Source: Phycisphaerae bacterium (GTDB lineage: Bacteria > Planctomycetota > Phycisphaerae > Tepidisphaerales > Tepidisphaeraceae). Taken from it: DNA of 64,000 nt. The stretch lies in contig BPJO01000002.1 of NCBI GenBank assembly GCA_026004655.1, forward strand, positions 62,001 through 126,000, written 5' to 3'. A program made the position numbers and the translations under genes. This document shows, piece by piece, positions 28,943 through 36,411 of this stretch. Positions within the stretch are counted from its first letter, which is position 1, and each line of letters opens with the position of its first letter. The notes under the pieces were generated by a model. The model had not been told where the DNA came from. It searched no databases and saw nothing but the letters and a program-made list of their open reading frames with translations.

Positions 28943-29857
28943 TTAAACGATGTAAAACACCCGTGGTTTGGTGCCTTTGTGAGGCAGAAGGGTTTGACAG
29001 TTATTTTTGGCAATTAGCCCTGAAACCAGTGAATCCGGGTCATTGTGATCCCCGAAATAAGTCGCCCGTCCGATACAAGTGGTGACACACGTTGGCAGCT
29101 CACCGACTTCCAGTCGGTGCAGGCAGAAATGACATTTCCGGGCGTTACCCATCGGGGATTGGTGTCCCGATCGGTCCCAGTTTTTGGCGTATTCGAAGTT
29201 CGGTTGATCTTCCCATGCTGCGTGAGGACCCGCGATCGCATGGTCGGCATTGTTGGAATTGTTCCGGGCGGCGTTGTCCGTGTAATAGGCTCCGAAATCG
29301 CTCGTCCGTGCCCCGTACGGACAGGCAGTCAGACAGTACCGACATCCGATGCACTTGTCGTAGTCGATCACGGTGATCCCGTCAGGTCTGCGCCAGGTCG
29401 CACTAACGGGGCAAACGGGAACGCAGGGGGGTTGTTCACACTGCATGCAGGGACGCGGAGTAAAACGTAACTGAACGTTTGGAAACTCACCGAACTCTTC
29501 GGTTACGACCGGACGATAGACCACGCCCGGGGGGAGCTTGTTCTCAGCCACGCAACCGATGGTGCAGGCATGGCAACCGACACATTTCCGGGTGTCAATC
29601 ACCATAACCCATTTTCGTTGTTCCACGGGTTTGGACATGGCTTTGACCAGTTCTCTCTGCATGCGAATCAGCAAATCCTCATTCTCTTGTTTGGGTACGT
29701 TGTTCAGCACGGTCAGGCTTCGAATGGTTTTAGGACCGACCGGATCTCGTGTTTTGGACGCGGTTGCACGATCTTTGACGACTAACGCCGTTGCACCCGC
29801 GATCCCGGCACCAACCAAGGCGGTGGCCCTGACAAACTCACGTCTGTTCATACCCAT
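28943..29857 (-). CDS. ttrB: TtrB-like periplasmic four-cluster Fe-S subunit
   Basis: A ferredoxin-type subunit of 304 residues. It starts [18 protein letters not shown], a Tat signal with RR-E-F. Four Cys groups follow: [40 protein letters not shown] and [20 protein letters not shown], each giving a [4Fe-4S] site. It carries electrons between the NrfD-like anchor and the catalytic subunit. A strong ribosome site (GGGAGGA) lies 6 bases before the ATG at 29857. It is the first gene of the operon; a promoter and palindrome lie about 170-220 bases upstream. Confidence 0.88.
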   Translation of the reverse strand: MGMNRREFVRATALVGAGIAGATALVVKDRATASKTRDPVGPKTIRSLTVLNNVPKQENEDLLIRMQRELVKAMSKPVEQRKWVMVIDTRKCVGCHACTIGCVAENKLPPGVVYRPVVTEEFGEFPNVQLRFTPRPCMQCEQPPCVPVCPVSATWRRPDGITVIDYDKCIGCRYCLTACPYGARTSDFGAYYTDNAARNNSNNADHAIAGPHAAWEDQPNFEYAKNWDRSGHQSPMGNARKCHFCLHRLEVGELPTCVTTCIGRATYFGDHNDPDSLVSGLIAKNNCQTLLPHKGTKPRVFYIV

Positions 29858-30027
29858 GACGGTCCTCCCGGAAATGAGATTAAAGAATCGGTGTTCCCGT
29901 GATTCCGAATAAGAGGGGTGTTTCGATGCGTCAGAGGATTCGACCCTGATGCCTCCCCGATTGCCGCGGGTTTGACGGACGATCGAGACACGAGGGAATT
30001 AGGACGGGCCGAATCCATTTCGGATAT

Positions 30028-30045
30028 AAAGATTATTTAATCTTT
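30028..30045. promoter_or_regulatory. 18-base palindrome, candidate operator of the ttrBCA-moa operon
   Basis: AAAGATTA (30028-30035) and TAATCTTT (30038-30045) are perfect inverted 8-base arms around TT. The palindrome covers the predicted start of transcription just downstream of the -10 box at 30052-30057, where a bound protein would block initiation. It does not match the FNR/CRP consensus closely. The regulator is not identified, and no ttrR/ttrS-like two-component gene lies nearby. Confidence 0.5.
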
Positions 30046-30051
30046 TATTGG

Positions 30052-30079
30052 ATTGTATTATGGTCATTTTACAATTCAA
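30052..30079 (-). promoter_or_regulatory. Candidate promoter for the ttrBCA-moa operon (TTGAAT, 16 bases, TACAAT)
   Basis: On the reverse strand TTGAAT (30079-30074) and TACAAT (30057-30052) are separated by 16 bases. Each matches the sigma70 consensus at four to five positions. The expected start is near 30045, inside the adjoining palindrome, giving a leader of about 190 bases before ttrB. Confidence 0.45.
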
Positions 30080-30250
30080 GAGAAAAAAAATTTGCTCTAT
30101 CAGAAGTCTTAAAGGTCTTATTTTGGGGTCGAATGGCGGTAAGGGCCCGACGGAAATTCACCGTGACGGGGGAATCAGTCATGGTAGTCGAACAAGGTGG
30201 GTTTTCGACCAAAAACCGATGTGGGGACGAAAAAGCTCAGAATCCCGGGA

Positions 30251-30547
30251 TCAGGAACTTAAGGTTTGTCGATGGACGGAGTGCTGGTGGATCAGGCAAC
30301 TGATTTCATGGATCAAGAGATGAAAGGCGTGATTCCAATCAGTCGCTTTGGATTTAAGGGTAAACGGTCCAAAACGGTCATATCCTTGCGCAGTAATCTG
30401 CACGTGTTTACCGCTTCGATGGAAGGTGATTTTGAGGAAAAACTGCCCAAGACGCTTTCCCAAACGGGTGATTCTTTTCAGCCGGGCTAGGAGTTGTTTT
30501 TTGTGGGCGGGTTTCAACAAGACGTTTCCAGAGTCCAAGGTAAGCAT
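30251..30547 (-). CDS. HPF/RaiA-like ribosome hibernation factor (short form)
   Basis: A protein of 98 residues. The pattern ARLKRITRLGKRLGQFFLKI, then KHVQITAQGYDRFGPFTLKS and HAFHLLIHEISCLIHQ resembles HPF/RaiA: a first helix, strand, a strand with internal G-x-F turn, then a helix near the C-terminus. Such proteins bind in the 30S decoding region and keep ribosomes inactive in stationary phase. The ATG at 30547 has CTCCTT complement AAGGAG 6 bases upstream, and a TATAAT -10 box at 30576-30571. It is divergent from the basic small protein at 30726. Only sequence pattern supports the call; it is somewhat shorter than typical HPF (about 110). Confidence 0.6.
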   Translation of the reverse strand: MLTLDSGNVLLKPAHKKQLLARLKRITRLGKRLGQFFLKITFHRSGKHVQITAQGYDRFGPFTLKSKATDWNHAFHLLIHEISCLIHQHSVHRQTLSS

Positions 30548-30570
30548 AAGCGACTCCTTTATTTCGGGAC

Positions 30571-30601
30571 ATTATACGCGGTTGGGGATAGGTCGTTGCA
30601 A
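30571..30601 (-). promoter_or_regulatory. Promoter of the HPF-like gene (TTGCAA, 19 bases, TATAAT)
   Basis: The reverse strand carries a perfect TATAAT (30576-30571), 23 bases before the ATG. The best -35 match is TTGCAA (30601-30596), which gives a long 19-base spacer. The predicted leader is only about 17 bases and contains AAGGAG. Confidence 0.5.
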
Positions 30602-30725
30602 GAATCGTGCCAGAGTTGCTCAAGAAGTTGGGTTAAAGCGGGCAAGGCGCCTAGACAACCGGAAATCACGCGTTTATTCTGCGGGGCTTATTTTCCAGAT
30701 ATTAAGGTAAGAAAGGAGCACCCGA

Positions 30726-30800
30726 ATGGCTAAACCCCGTCGCCGACGAAAGATCGGTTCAAAAAAACGCAAAGCCCGTCGTGACCGTCGCAAGCGTTAA
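30726..30800 (+). CDS. 24-residue Lys/Arg-rich protein, bTHX/COX24-like ribosomal small protein
   Basis: The tiny frame starts MAKPRRRRKIGSKKRKARRD and ends RRKR: 16 of 24 residues are Lys or Arg and there is no acidic residue except one Asp. The Shine-Dalgarno AAGGAG ends 7 bases before the ATG. This composition and the K-R-x-K-x-R-R spacing match the short basic ribosomal peptides grouped as bTHX/Thx or the AURKAIP1/COX24 domain (mycobacterial bS22 and mitochondrial relatives). Those bind rRNA in the small subunit. It is too short for routine gene callers. A hairpin and a terminator follow. The alternative is a nucleic-acid-binding peptide of another kind. Confidence 0.7.
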   Translation: MAKPRRRRKIGSKKRKARRDRRKR

Positions 30801-30822
30801 TCCATTCATTGTGGGACCTTGG

Positions 30823-30857
30823 AAACCGGGATGAAGGCATGATGCCCGTCCCGGTTT
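30823..30857 (+). repeat. Bulged hairpin after the basic small protein
   Basis: AAACCGGGA (30823-30831) pairs with TCCCGGTTT (30849-30857); inside, GGCA pairs with TGCC around TGA. No T tract follows, so it may be an mRNA 3' stabiliser rather than a terminator. Confidence 0.5.
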
Positions 30858-30897
30858 GTCACTTTAATCGCACGTTAACACGGCAAGGATAAATACA

Positions 30898-30927
30898 CTG
30901 CCCATACGCTGGGCAGAATCGTTTTTT
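30898..30927 (+). terminator. Probable intrinsic terminator between the small gene and ppk
   Basis: CTGCCCA (30898-30904) pairs with TGGGCAG (30910-30916) around TACGC; six T follow at 30922-30927 after a 5-base gap. It lies 38 bases before the ppk start, so it could also act as an attenuator. Confidence 0.55.
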
Positions 30928-30964
30928 CAGCTCCGCGTGGAACTGTATTTGCGGATCTAAACCC

Positions 30965-33067
30965 ATGCCCGAGCGGTCCAACAGAAAAACACCGGTTGTT
31001 ACCGAACCGATTGAGCGTAAGCTTTTTCTAAATCGGGAGTTAAGCTGGTTGGATTTCAACCAGCGGGTCTTGGAGCTGGCCAAGGATACGTTCATCCCGT
31101 TGTTGGAACGGGTGAAGTTTCTGGCCATTTTTGCGAGCAATCTGGATGAGTTTTTCATGAAGCGAATCGGGGGGCTTCAACGACAACGGGCTGCGAGTCT
31201 GACCGATCGGTCAATGGACGGTCTGACGGTTCAGGAACAATTGAACGCAGCGCACGAAAGGATCCGTCAGCTTCTGGAAGAGATGTACCGTCTGTGGTTT
31301 GACGAGCTTCATCCTGCTTTGAAGAAGCAGGGGATCGTCATCAAACGGTACCAAGATCTTTCGGAAACGGAACGGGGGATCGCGGACGATTTTTTCAAAA
31401 AGCAGGTTTTCCCTATTTTGACCCCGCTCGCAGTGGATCCGGGGCATCCGTTTCCGTTTATCAGCAATCTGAGTCGTTCGATGGGGGTGATGTTGGAATC
31501 GCCGGGGGGCGTAAGAAGTTTTTGTCGGATTAAACTGCCGGAAAATCTTCCACGGTGGGTTCCTCTGGATAAGCCCCATCATTATGTGCCTTTAGAGGGG
31601 GTGATCGCAGGGAACCTTCAGCAGCTTTTCCCGGGAATGCGTGTCTTGGAGCATCACCTATTCCGGGTGACACGCAACGCCGATATCGAAATGGACGAAG
31701 AAGACGCCGACGATCTGTTGGCGATGGTGACCGAAGAACTTCGGAAGCGCCGAATGGCCAGAGTGGTTCGGCTGGAACTCCCCAAAAACATGAGTGAAGA
31801 AATGAAACAGCTCATTGTCGAAGGGGTCGAGTGTGATTCGGAAGACATTTATCTAGTCCCCGGACCGGTGGACATGGACGATCTGATGGCGTTGGCGTTT
31901 ATCGATCGTCCGGACTTGAAGTACTCGCCTTGGCAACCTTTGGTTCCCCTGAGGCTCCAGGACGAGGATGCGGATATTTTTTCGGTCATCCGTCAGGGGG
32001 ATTTACTGGTTCATCACCCGTACGAAAGCTTCAGTGCCAGCGTCGAACGTTTCATCAAAACGGCGGTGAATGATCCCAAAGTTCTAGCGATTAAACAGAC
32101 GTTGTACCGAACCAGTAGTGATTCCCCGTTTGTCCCTGCGTTGATCCGGGCTGCGGAAATGGGCAAACAGGTTGCGGTCCTGGTCGAGATCAAAGCCCGA
32201 TTCGACGAGCAAAGAAACGTGGAACTGGCTCAAAAGCTCGAAAAGGCTGGGGTTCACGTCGTATACGGGATCGTGGGGCTTAAAACGCACTGCAAGCTGG
32301 CGATGGTGGTTCGTGAGGAACCGGACGGGTTGCGAACCTACTGTCACATCGGAACGGGCAACTACAACTCCAAGACGGCTCAGTTGTACACCGATCTGGG
32401 TTTGTTTACATGCAATCCCCTGATTACGCAGGACGTGATCGAATTGTTTCATCACCTGACAGGTCGATCGATTAAAGAGGATTATTCGCGATTGCTGGTG
32501 GCACCAGTGAACATGCGAAAACAGTTTCTGACCATGATCAGACGTGAAATCGATCATGCCAAAGCCGGTCGTCCTGCACGGATCATCGCCAAAATGAACG
32601 CCTTGCAAGACCATCAGATCATCCAAATGTTGGCCGAAGCCAGCCAAGCCGGGGTGAAAATCGATCTGATCGTTCGGGGTTTTTGCTGTCTGAATGCCGG
32701 TCTTCCCGGGGTTACCGACAACATCCGGGTGGTGTCGATTCTGGGACGATTTCTCGAACACTCCCGGATTTACTACTTCCTGAACGGGGGACAGGAAGAA
32801 TATTACATCGGATCTGCGGACTGGATGGTTCGTAACCTTGATTACCGTGTTGAAGCGATCACGCCTGTTCATGACAAGGCCCACCGACAAATGTTGTGGG
32901 AAGTTCTAGATGTATCATTAAATGACAAAGGTCATGCCTGGCAGTTGTATGCCGGGGGCGTTTGGAAACGCGTTCATGACGGATCGGACGGGAAAAGATA
33001 CCCCGACACGCAAGAAGTTCTCATGCAGCGAATCCTGGAAAACCACAGACAGGCTCGTCACGGGTAA
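30965..33067 (+). CDS. ppk1: Polyphosphate kinase 1
   Basis: Makes long-chain polyphosphate from ATP reversibly. The protein has 700 residues, normal for PPK1. The N-terminal domain begins LFLNRELSWLDFNQRVLELA. The catalytic phospho-His region reads GLKTHCKLAMVVREE (near residue 440), followed by CHIGTGNYNSKTAQLYTDLG. The second conserved His/Arg region is WMVRNLDYRVEAITPV (near 620). ATG 30965 follows a terminator-like hairpin by 38 bases. The PLD-like gene follows 77 bases later. Expression together with a hibernation factor and Hc1 nearby suggests a stress or stationary-phase neighbourhood, which is inference only. Confidence 0.95.
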   Translation: MPERSNRKTPVVTEPIERKLFLNRELSWLDFNQRVLELAKDTFIPLLERVKFLAIFASNLDEFFMKRIGGLQRQRAASLTDRSMDGLTVQEQLNAAHERIRQLLEEMYRLWFDELHPALKKQGIVIKRYQDLSETERGIADDFFKKQVFPILTPLAVDPGHPFPFISNLSRSMGVMLESPGGVRSFCRIKLPENLPRWVPLDKPHHYVPLEGVIAGNLQQLFPGMRVLEHHLFRVTRNADIEMDEEDADDLLAMVTEELRKRRMARVVRLELPKNMSEEMKQLIVEGVECDSEDIYLVPGPVDMDDLMALAFIDRPDLKYSPWQPLVPLRLQDEDADIFSVIRQGDLLVHHPYESFSASVERFIKTAVNDPKVLAIKQTLYRTSSDSPFVPALIRAAEMGKQVAVLVEIKARFDEQRNVELAQKLEKAGVHVVYGIVGLKTHCKLAMVVREEPDGLRTYCHIGTGNYNSKTAQLYTDLGLFTCNPLITQDVIELFHHLTGRSIKEDYSRLLVAPVNMRKQFLTMIRREIDHAKAGRPARIIAKMNALQDHQIIQMLAEASQAGVKIDLIVRGFCCLNAGLPGVTDNIRVVSILGRFLEHSRIYYFLNGGQEEYYIGSADWMVRNLDYRVEAITPVHDKAHRQMLWEVLDVSLNDKGHAWQLYAGGVWKRVHDGSDGKRYPDTQEVLMQRILENHRQARHG

Positions 33068-33143
33068 TAAACCAATCCCGCCATCACATCGGTGAGTACA
33101 AAGATTGATTCGACGAGGATTGAATGGTCGATGACAAAAGACA

Positions 33144-33671
33144 GTGGAACTTGTTCTCAACGAGGATCATTATCGTCGAATCGTGCTGGAAGGTATCTGC
33201 CGGGCCAGGGTATCGATCGCGATCATGACGGCCGATTTCAAGTCGATGCGAGTACCAACCGGTATGGGCAAGCGGGGTGCACGTTCGATCGTGCAGATAC
33301 TCAGGGACAAGGCATGTCAGGGCGTTGAGATCAGGATTTTACACGGCGGGGTGCCGAGCCGGGCGGCCCTTTCGGATCTGAAAGTCAAGTTGCCACAAGG
33401 GTTTACAATTCGAAGATGTCCGCGATTGCACAGTAAGGCGGTCATTATCGACGCCAAGGGAATGTATCTGGGGTCTGCCAATCTCACGGGGGCGGGGCTG
33501 GGGGCTAAATCTCCCGGACGCCGAAACTTCGAACTGGGGATTTGGACCGAGGATCCGGGTTTGATCGAACCGGTCATGGACGAGTTCGATGCCCTCTGGG
33601 AAGCAAGAGAATGCGCGACTTGTCAGAGACGCGATGTCTGTCCGGTCCCTCTTGAGGAACCGGATCGATGA
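33144..33671 (+). CDS. Single-domain phospholipase D-like (HKD) protein with Cys-rich tail
   Basis: A protein of 175 residues with one HxK motif: CPRLHSKAVIIDAKGMYLGS followed by ANLTGAGLG, the second half of an HKD site. N-terminal ARVSIAIMTADF is the usual first strand. Single-HKD proteins act as dimers, typically as nucleases or phosphodiesterases (Nuc type). After the domain the protein has ECATCQRRDVC, a C-x2-C-x5-C group that could bind zinc. The start codon is GTG. It follows ppk1 by 77 bases. Substrate is unknown. Confidence 0.75.
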   Translation: MELVLNEDHYRRIVLEGICRARVSIAIMTADFKSMRVPTGMGKRGARSIVQILRDKACQGVEIRILHGGVPSRAALSDLKVKLPQGFTIRRCPRLHSKAVIIDAKGMYLGSANLTGAGLGAKSPGRRNFELGIWTEDPGLIEPVMDEFDALWEARECATCQRRDVCPVPLEEPDR

Positions 33672-33702
33672 GATTTCCGAAAACAGATGAAAGATCGCCC
33701 GT

Positions 33703-33731
33703 TTGACACGGTTTTTGGCGTGGGATATGGT
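33703..33731 (+). promoter_or_regulatory. Promoter of the Hc1-like gene (TTGACA, 17 bases, TATGGT)
   Basis: TTGACA (33703-33708) is a perfect -35 box; TATGGT (33726-33731) is a good -10 box; the spacer is 17 bases. Transcription would start near 33738, giving a leader of about 34 bases with a GGAGG ribosome site. Confidence 0.65.
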
Positions 33732-33771
33732 TTTTCTTTCGATTTCCGAGTTTAACCCTGGAGGTTCAAGA

Positions 33772-33978
33772 ATGTCATTCCAAGAATGGGAAACGCTCAA
33801 GCGTCTGGTGGCCGAAGCAGAAGAAGATGTTGCTAAAGCTGCTGGGGGAAATAAAGCTGCCGGGACACGGGCACGCAAGAAAATGCAGGACATCAAGGCT
33901 GCTGCTCAGGAAGTTCGTAAGAAGATTCTGGAAGGTCGCGGGGAAGCCGAAACCAATTCACCCGCTTCGGCCGATTAA
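33772..33978 (+). CDS. Histone H1-like Hc1 family protein
   Basis: A protein of 68 residues. MSFQEWETLKRLVAEAEEDV is followed by AKAAGGNKAAGTRARKKMQD and IKAAAQEVRKKILEGR, the pattern of the Hc1 histone-like family known from Chlamydia and PVC relatives, in which such proteins bind and condense DNA. It is short and lacks the long Lys/Ala tail of chlamydial Hc1. A strong promoter (33703-33731) and a GGAGG ribosome site 8 bases before the ATG suggest high expression. It precedes a FabZ-like gene, which starts after another 100 bases. Confidence 0.75.
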   Translation: MSFQEWETLKRLVAEAEEDVAKAAGGNKAAGTRARKKMQDIKAAAQEVRKKILEGRGEAETNSPASAD

Positions 33979-34078
33979 TCCTGTCGTCGATTCCGGTTCC
34001 GGACCGATTTTTGCCATGTCCGTCGTGCACAAAAGTTGGTCCGGTTCCGGTGGTTTTTGTCTTTCGGACTCGAAACCC

Positions 34079-34552
34079 ATGCCTCCCCAATTCCTTTTCG
34101 ATTTATCCCGGATCGATTTGAATCAGGTTTTATTTGGCCCGGAACAGATCCGAGAAGTAAACCCCCAACGAGGGGATATGGAACATCTGGACGCGGTGAT
34201 CTGGGTGGATACGACTCAGGGGGGGCTGGTCGGGAAGAAAGTCGTTCGTGAAAACGAGTTTTGGGTCCCCGGACACATCCCCGGACGTCCGTTGTTGCCC
34301 GGGGTTCTCATGATCGAAGCTGCAGCACAGTTGGCCTGTTTTTACACCAAAAAATATCTTGGTATGCAAGGGTTCATCGGGTTCGGAGGGACCGGTCCGA
34401 CTAAGTTTCGTCTGGAAGTGAAACCGGGACAAACTCTCTACCTGTTGAGCAAACACACCTGGACCCGGCATCGTCGAATCGGGAGTGTTTGCCAGGGAAT
34501 GGTGAACGGTCAACTGGCGTTTGAAACCGAGATCATCGGGGCGCAAATGTAG
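34079..34552 (+). CDS. FabZ-like hydroxyacyl-ACP dehydratase (hotdog fold)
   Basis: A protein of 157 residues from the ATG at 34079. The hotdog active-site motif is WVPGHIPGRPLLPGVLMIEA (catalytic His in GHIPG, and Glu in MIEAAAQLA). It has the family motif LEVKPGQTL on a central strand. FabZ dehydrates 3-hydroxyacyl-ACP in fatty-acid synthesis. PVC bacteria carry several FabZ-like paralogs, some with lipid A roles, so it is not certain that this is the housekeeping FabZ. The region before 34079 has no ribosome site of note. The next gene is queF. Confidence 0.8.
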   Translation: MPPQFLFDLSRIDLNQVLFGPEQIREVNPQRGDMEHLDAVIWVDTTQGGLVGKKVVRENEFWVPGHIPGRPLLPGVLMIEAAAQLACFYTKKYLGMQGFIGFGGTGPTKFRLEVKPGQTLYLLSKHTWTRHRRIGSVCQGMVNGQLAFETEIIGAQM

Positions 34553-34681
34553 ACCCTCAAGAAAAACTCGAACCGTTGTCATCGAACCAACTACTCTACA
34601 AATCCGTAAAACCGAACAACTTGTTATCAGAAAGCGTGAGGGTTGGTATGCAAGCGGGGCCGTGTGTCTATAATCGACTGT

Positions 34682-35107
34682 ATGTCGAAATTAAAATTAC
34701 GTGAATTGGGTCGGGCTTCGGTGCTCAGCCAAGCCCAGATCGACGAGCCTCGGACAATCCTCGAAGCATTTGACAACCCACGTCCGGAACGAGATTTTGA
34801 AATTAAGTTTGTCTTTCCAGAGTTTACAAGTGTTTGTCCGGTTACCGGTCAACCTGATTTTGCCACGATTACGATTACCTATATTCCTGATCGGTTTTGT
34901 GTGGAAATGAAAAGCCTGAAACTTTATTTCCTCGCTTACCGAAACAAAGGAATCTTTTACGAATCCGTGGTCAATACGATCTTGGATGATCTGGTAGCGG
35001 TCTTGAAACCGAGAAAAATGACCGTGGTCGGTGAGTTTGCTGTGCGTGGGGGAACTGCGGGGATTGTGACCGTCCAATATCCCCAATCCCGACGAAAACG
35101 GACGTAA
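34682..35107 (+). CDS. queF: NADPH-dependent 7-cyano-7-deazaguanine reductase
   Basis: Reduces preQ0 to preQ1 in queuosine synthesis, with 141 residues, the short (type I, YkvM) form. The catalytic Cys and Asp are in FTSVCPVTGQPDFA, the NADPH motif is CVEMKSLKLYFLAYRN, and the substrate-binding Glu region follows in NKGIFYESVVNTI. The ATG at 34682 is 130 bases after the FabZ-like gene. No preQ1 riboswitch was seen upstream. Confidence 0.93.
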   Translation: MSKLKLRELGRASVLSQAQIDEPRTILEAFDNPRPERDFEIKFVFPEFTSVCPVTGQPDFATITITYIPDRFCVEMKSLKLYFLAYRNKGIFYESVVNTILDDLVAVLKPRKMTVVGEFAVRGGTAGIVTVQYPQSRRKRT

Positions 35108-35242
35108 TAGAGTCTCATATTGTAAATATTTGCGACACTCTGATCGGATTGTCGTGTTTGTTTAACATTTTATGTTGGTGATGAGAAAAAGTGCGTTATA
35201 TTTGCACGTGGTCATACTTTTCTCAAAGGATTTGTAAATATC

Positions 35243-36334
35243 GTGTCAGCGGGTTCACCTGTTCCACCACCGTATCTACCCCCTCCGAATTGGCAGAATC
35301 AGCCAACGGGAGGGTATATACCTCAACCGATTTTTTATCCGGTTCCTCAATCCAGTTCCGGATGGGGATTTACCCGAGCCATTTTTACGACGTTGGCCGT
35401 GTCGATCTTCGGATTCTCGCTGACACTGAATATTTACTTGTTGGCTGTCAGCGGGTTGTGGGGAGCATCGGATTCCCTAGGGGTGGTCGGTGAAATCGTC
35501 CGTAGCGGAACCGCGGATGTGGTTGCCCTCATTCCCGTCGAGGGGATCATCACCGGACGGTCCGCAGAAGACCTGGAGAAAGTTCTAACACAAATCCGGT
35601 CCAACACCCATGTCCGAGCGGTCGTCTTGGAAATCGACTCCCCCGGAGGAGAAGTGACGGCATCGGACGAAATGTATCAACGACTCGTTGCTTTCAAAAA
35701 ACAAACCCAACTCCCCCTGATTGTTTCCATGAAAGGTCTAGCAGCAAGTGGGGGTTATTACATCGCTTGCGCGGGAGATTATCTTTTGGCCCAACGAACC
35801 ACCACGACCGGAAGTATCGGCGTGATGTGGGGGAGCATCAATGTGTCCCGACTGATGGAAAAGTACGGGGTGGAAGATACCACCGTGGTCTCCAGCGGTT
35901 CCAAATATAAACTCGCAGGTTCCCCGACGCGGGAGTTTACCCCAGAAATGCGTCAATACATCCAGAAGTTTGTGGATGAACATCTGTCGCTGTTCAAATC
36001 GGTCATTGTTTCCGGAAGAAACCTGACCCCCGAAACGGTGGATGAATTAGCGAACGGACAGATATTCAGCGGTGCCGAAGCCATCCAATTGAAATTGATC
36101 GATCAGATCGGTCTTTTGGATGACGCCATCGCGCTTGCCGAGGCACGAGCGGGGATCAGCGGTGCAAAGGTGATCCGGTATCGAAAACAAGTCCCCTTCT
36201 GGGAGGCTTTGGCGCAAACGGCACAATCCAATCAGGTCGAAGTCCAAGTCGGTCCAGCCAGGGTCAAAATGGATCGAGACCTGTTGGAACAAATGTTGTC
36301 CCCTCGACCCATGTATTTGCTTCAAAAGCATTGA
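35243..36334 (+). CDS. sppA: Signal peptide peptidase SppA (S49 family) with Pro-rich N-terminus
   Basis: A membrane-anchored serine protease of 363 residues. A Pro/Gln/Tyr-rich cytoplasmic N-terminus (PVPPPYLPPPNWQNQPTGGY) comes before one transmembrane helix (about residues 50-72). The S49 catalytic domain follows: VLEIDSPGGEVTASDEMYQR, the nucleophile region MKGLAASGGYYIACAG (Ser), and the Lys base region in VVSSGSKYKLAGSPTR. It degrades cleaved signal peptides in the membrane. The start codon is GTG at 35243. The 135-base gap upstream is AT-rich; no clear promoter was fixed. Confidence 0.9.
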   Translation: MSAGSPVPPPYLPPPNWQNQPTGGYIPQPIFYPVPQSSSGWGFTRAIFTTLAVSIFGFSLTLNIYLLAVSGLWGASDSLGVVGEIVRSGTADVVALIPVEGIITGRSAEDLEKVLTQIRSNTHVRAVVLEIDSPGGEVTASDEMYQRLVAFKKQTQLPLIVSMKGLAASGGYYIACAGDYLLAQRTTTTGSIGVMWGSINVSRLMEKYGVEDTTVVSSGSKYKLAGSPTREFTPEMRQYIQKFVDEHLSLFKSVIVSGRNLTPETVDELANGQIFSGAEAIQLKLIDQIGLLDDAIALAEARAGISGAKVIRYRKQVPFWEALAQTAQSNQVEVQVGPARVKMDRDLLEQMLSPRPMYLLQKH

Positions 36335-36411
36335 ATGAGCCGGTCGGGATAAGTCTAGAGATTTTTGCGTCTTTCGTGTTTGAATTTGCGAACATGCGGA
36401 GGTTGTCAACC

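Larger units (their letters stand above)
29858..30250 (-). other. Intergenic control region of the ttrBCA-moa operon
   Basis: The 393 bases between the HPF-like gene and ttrB hold no credible gene. The part from about 30010 to 30080 is AT-rich and contains a promoter and an 18-base palindrome, described separately. The leader from about 30045 to 29857 is roughly 190 bases, long for this compact genome, and could contain further control. Short frames crossing 30048-30323 on the forward strand have no ribosome site and unlikely composition. Confidence 0.5.

Noticed and set aside
30048-30323. Short forward frame in the control region of the reductase operon
   Set aside because: No ribosome site, odd composition, and it overlaps the promoter and the HPF-like gene's end.
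32084-32890. Reverse-strand frame of 268 codons inside ppk1
   Set aside because: ppk1 motifs on the forward strand are complete; no ribosome site or domain supports the reverse frame.
34553-34681. Possible preQ1 riboswitch before queF
   Set aside because: The expected conserved core and pseudoknot elements are not visible; the gap is short and unstructured by eye.
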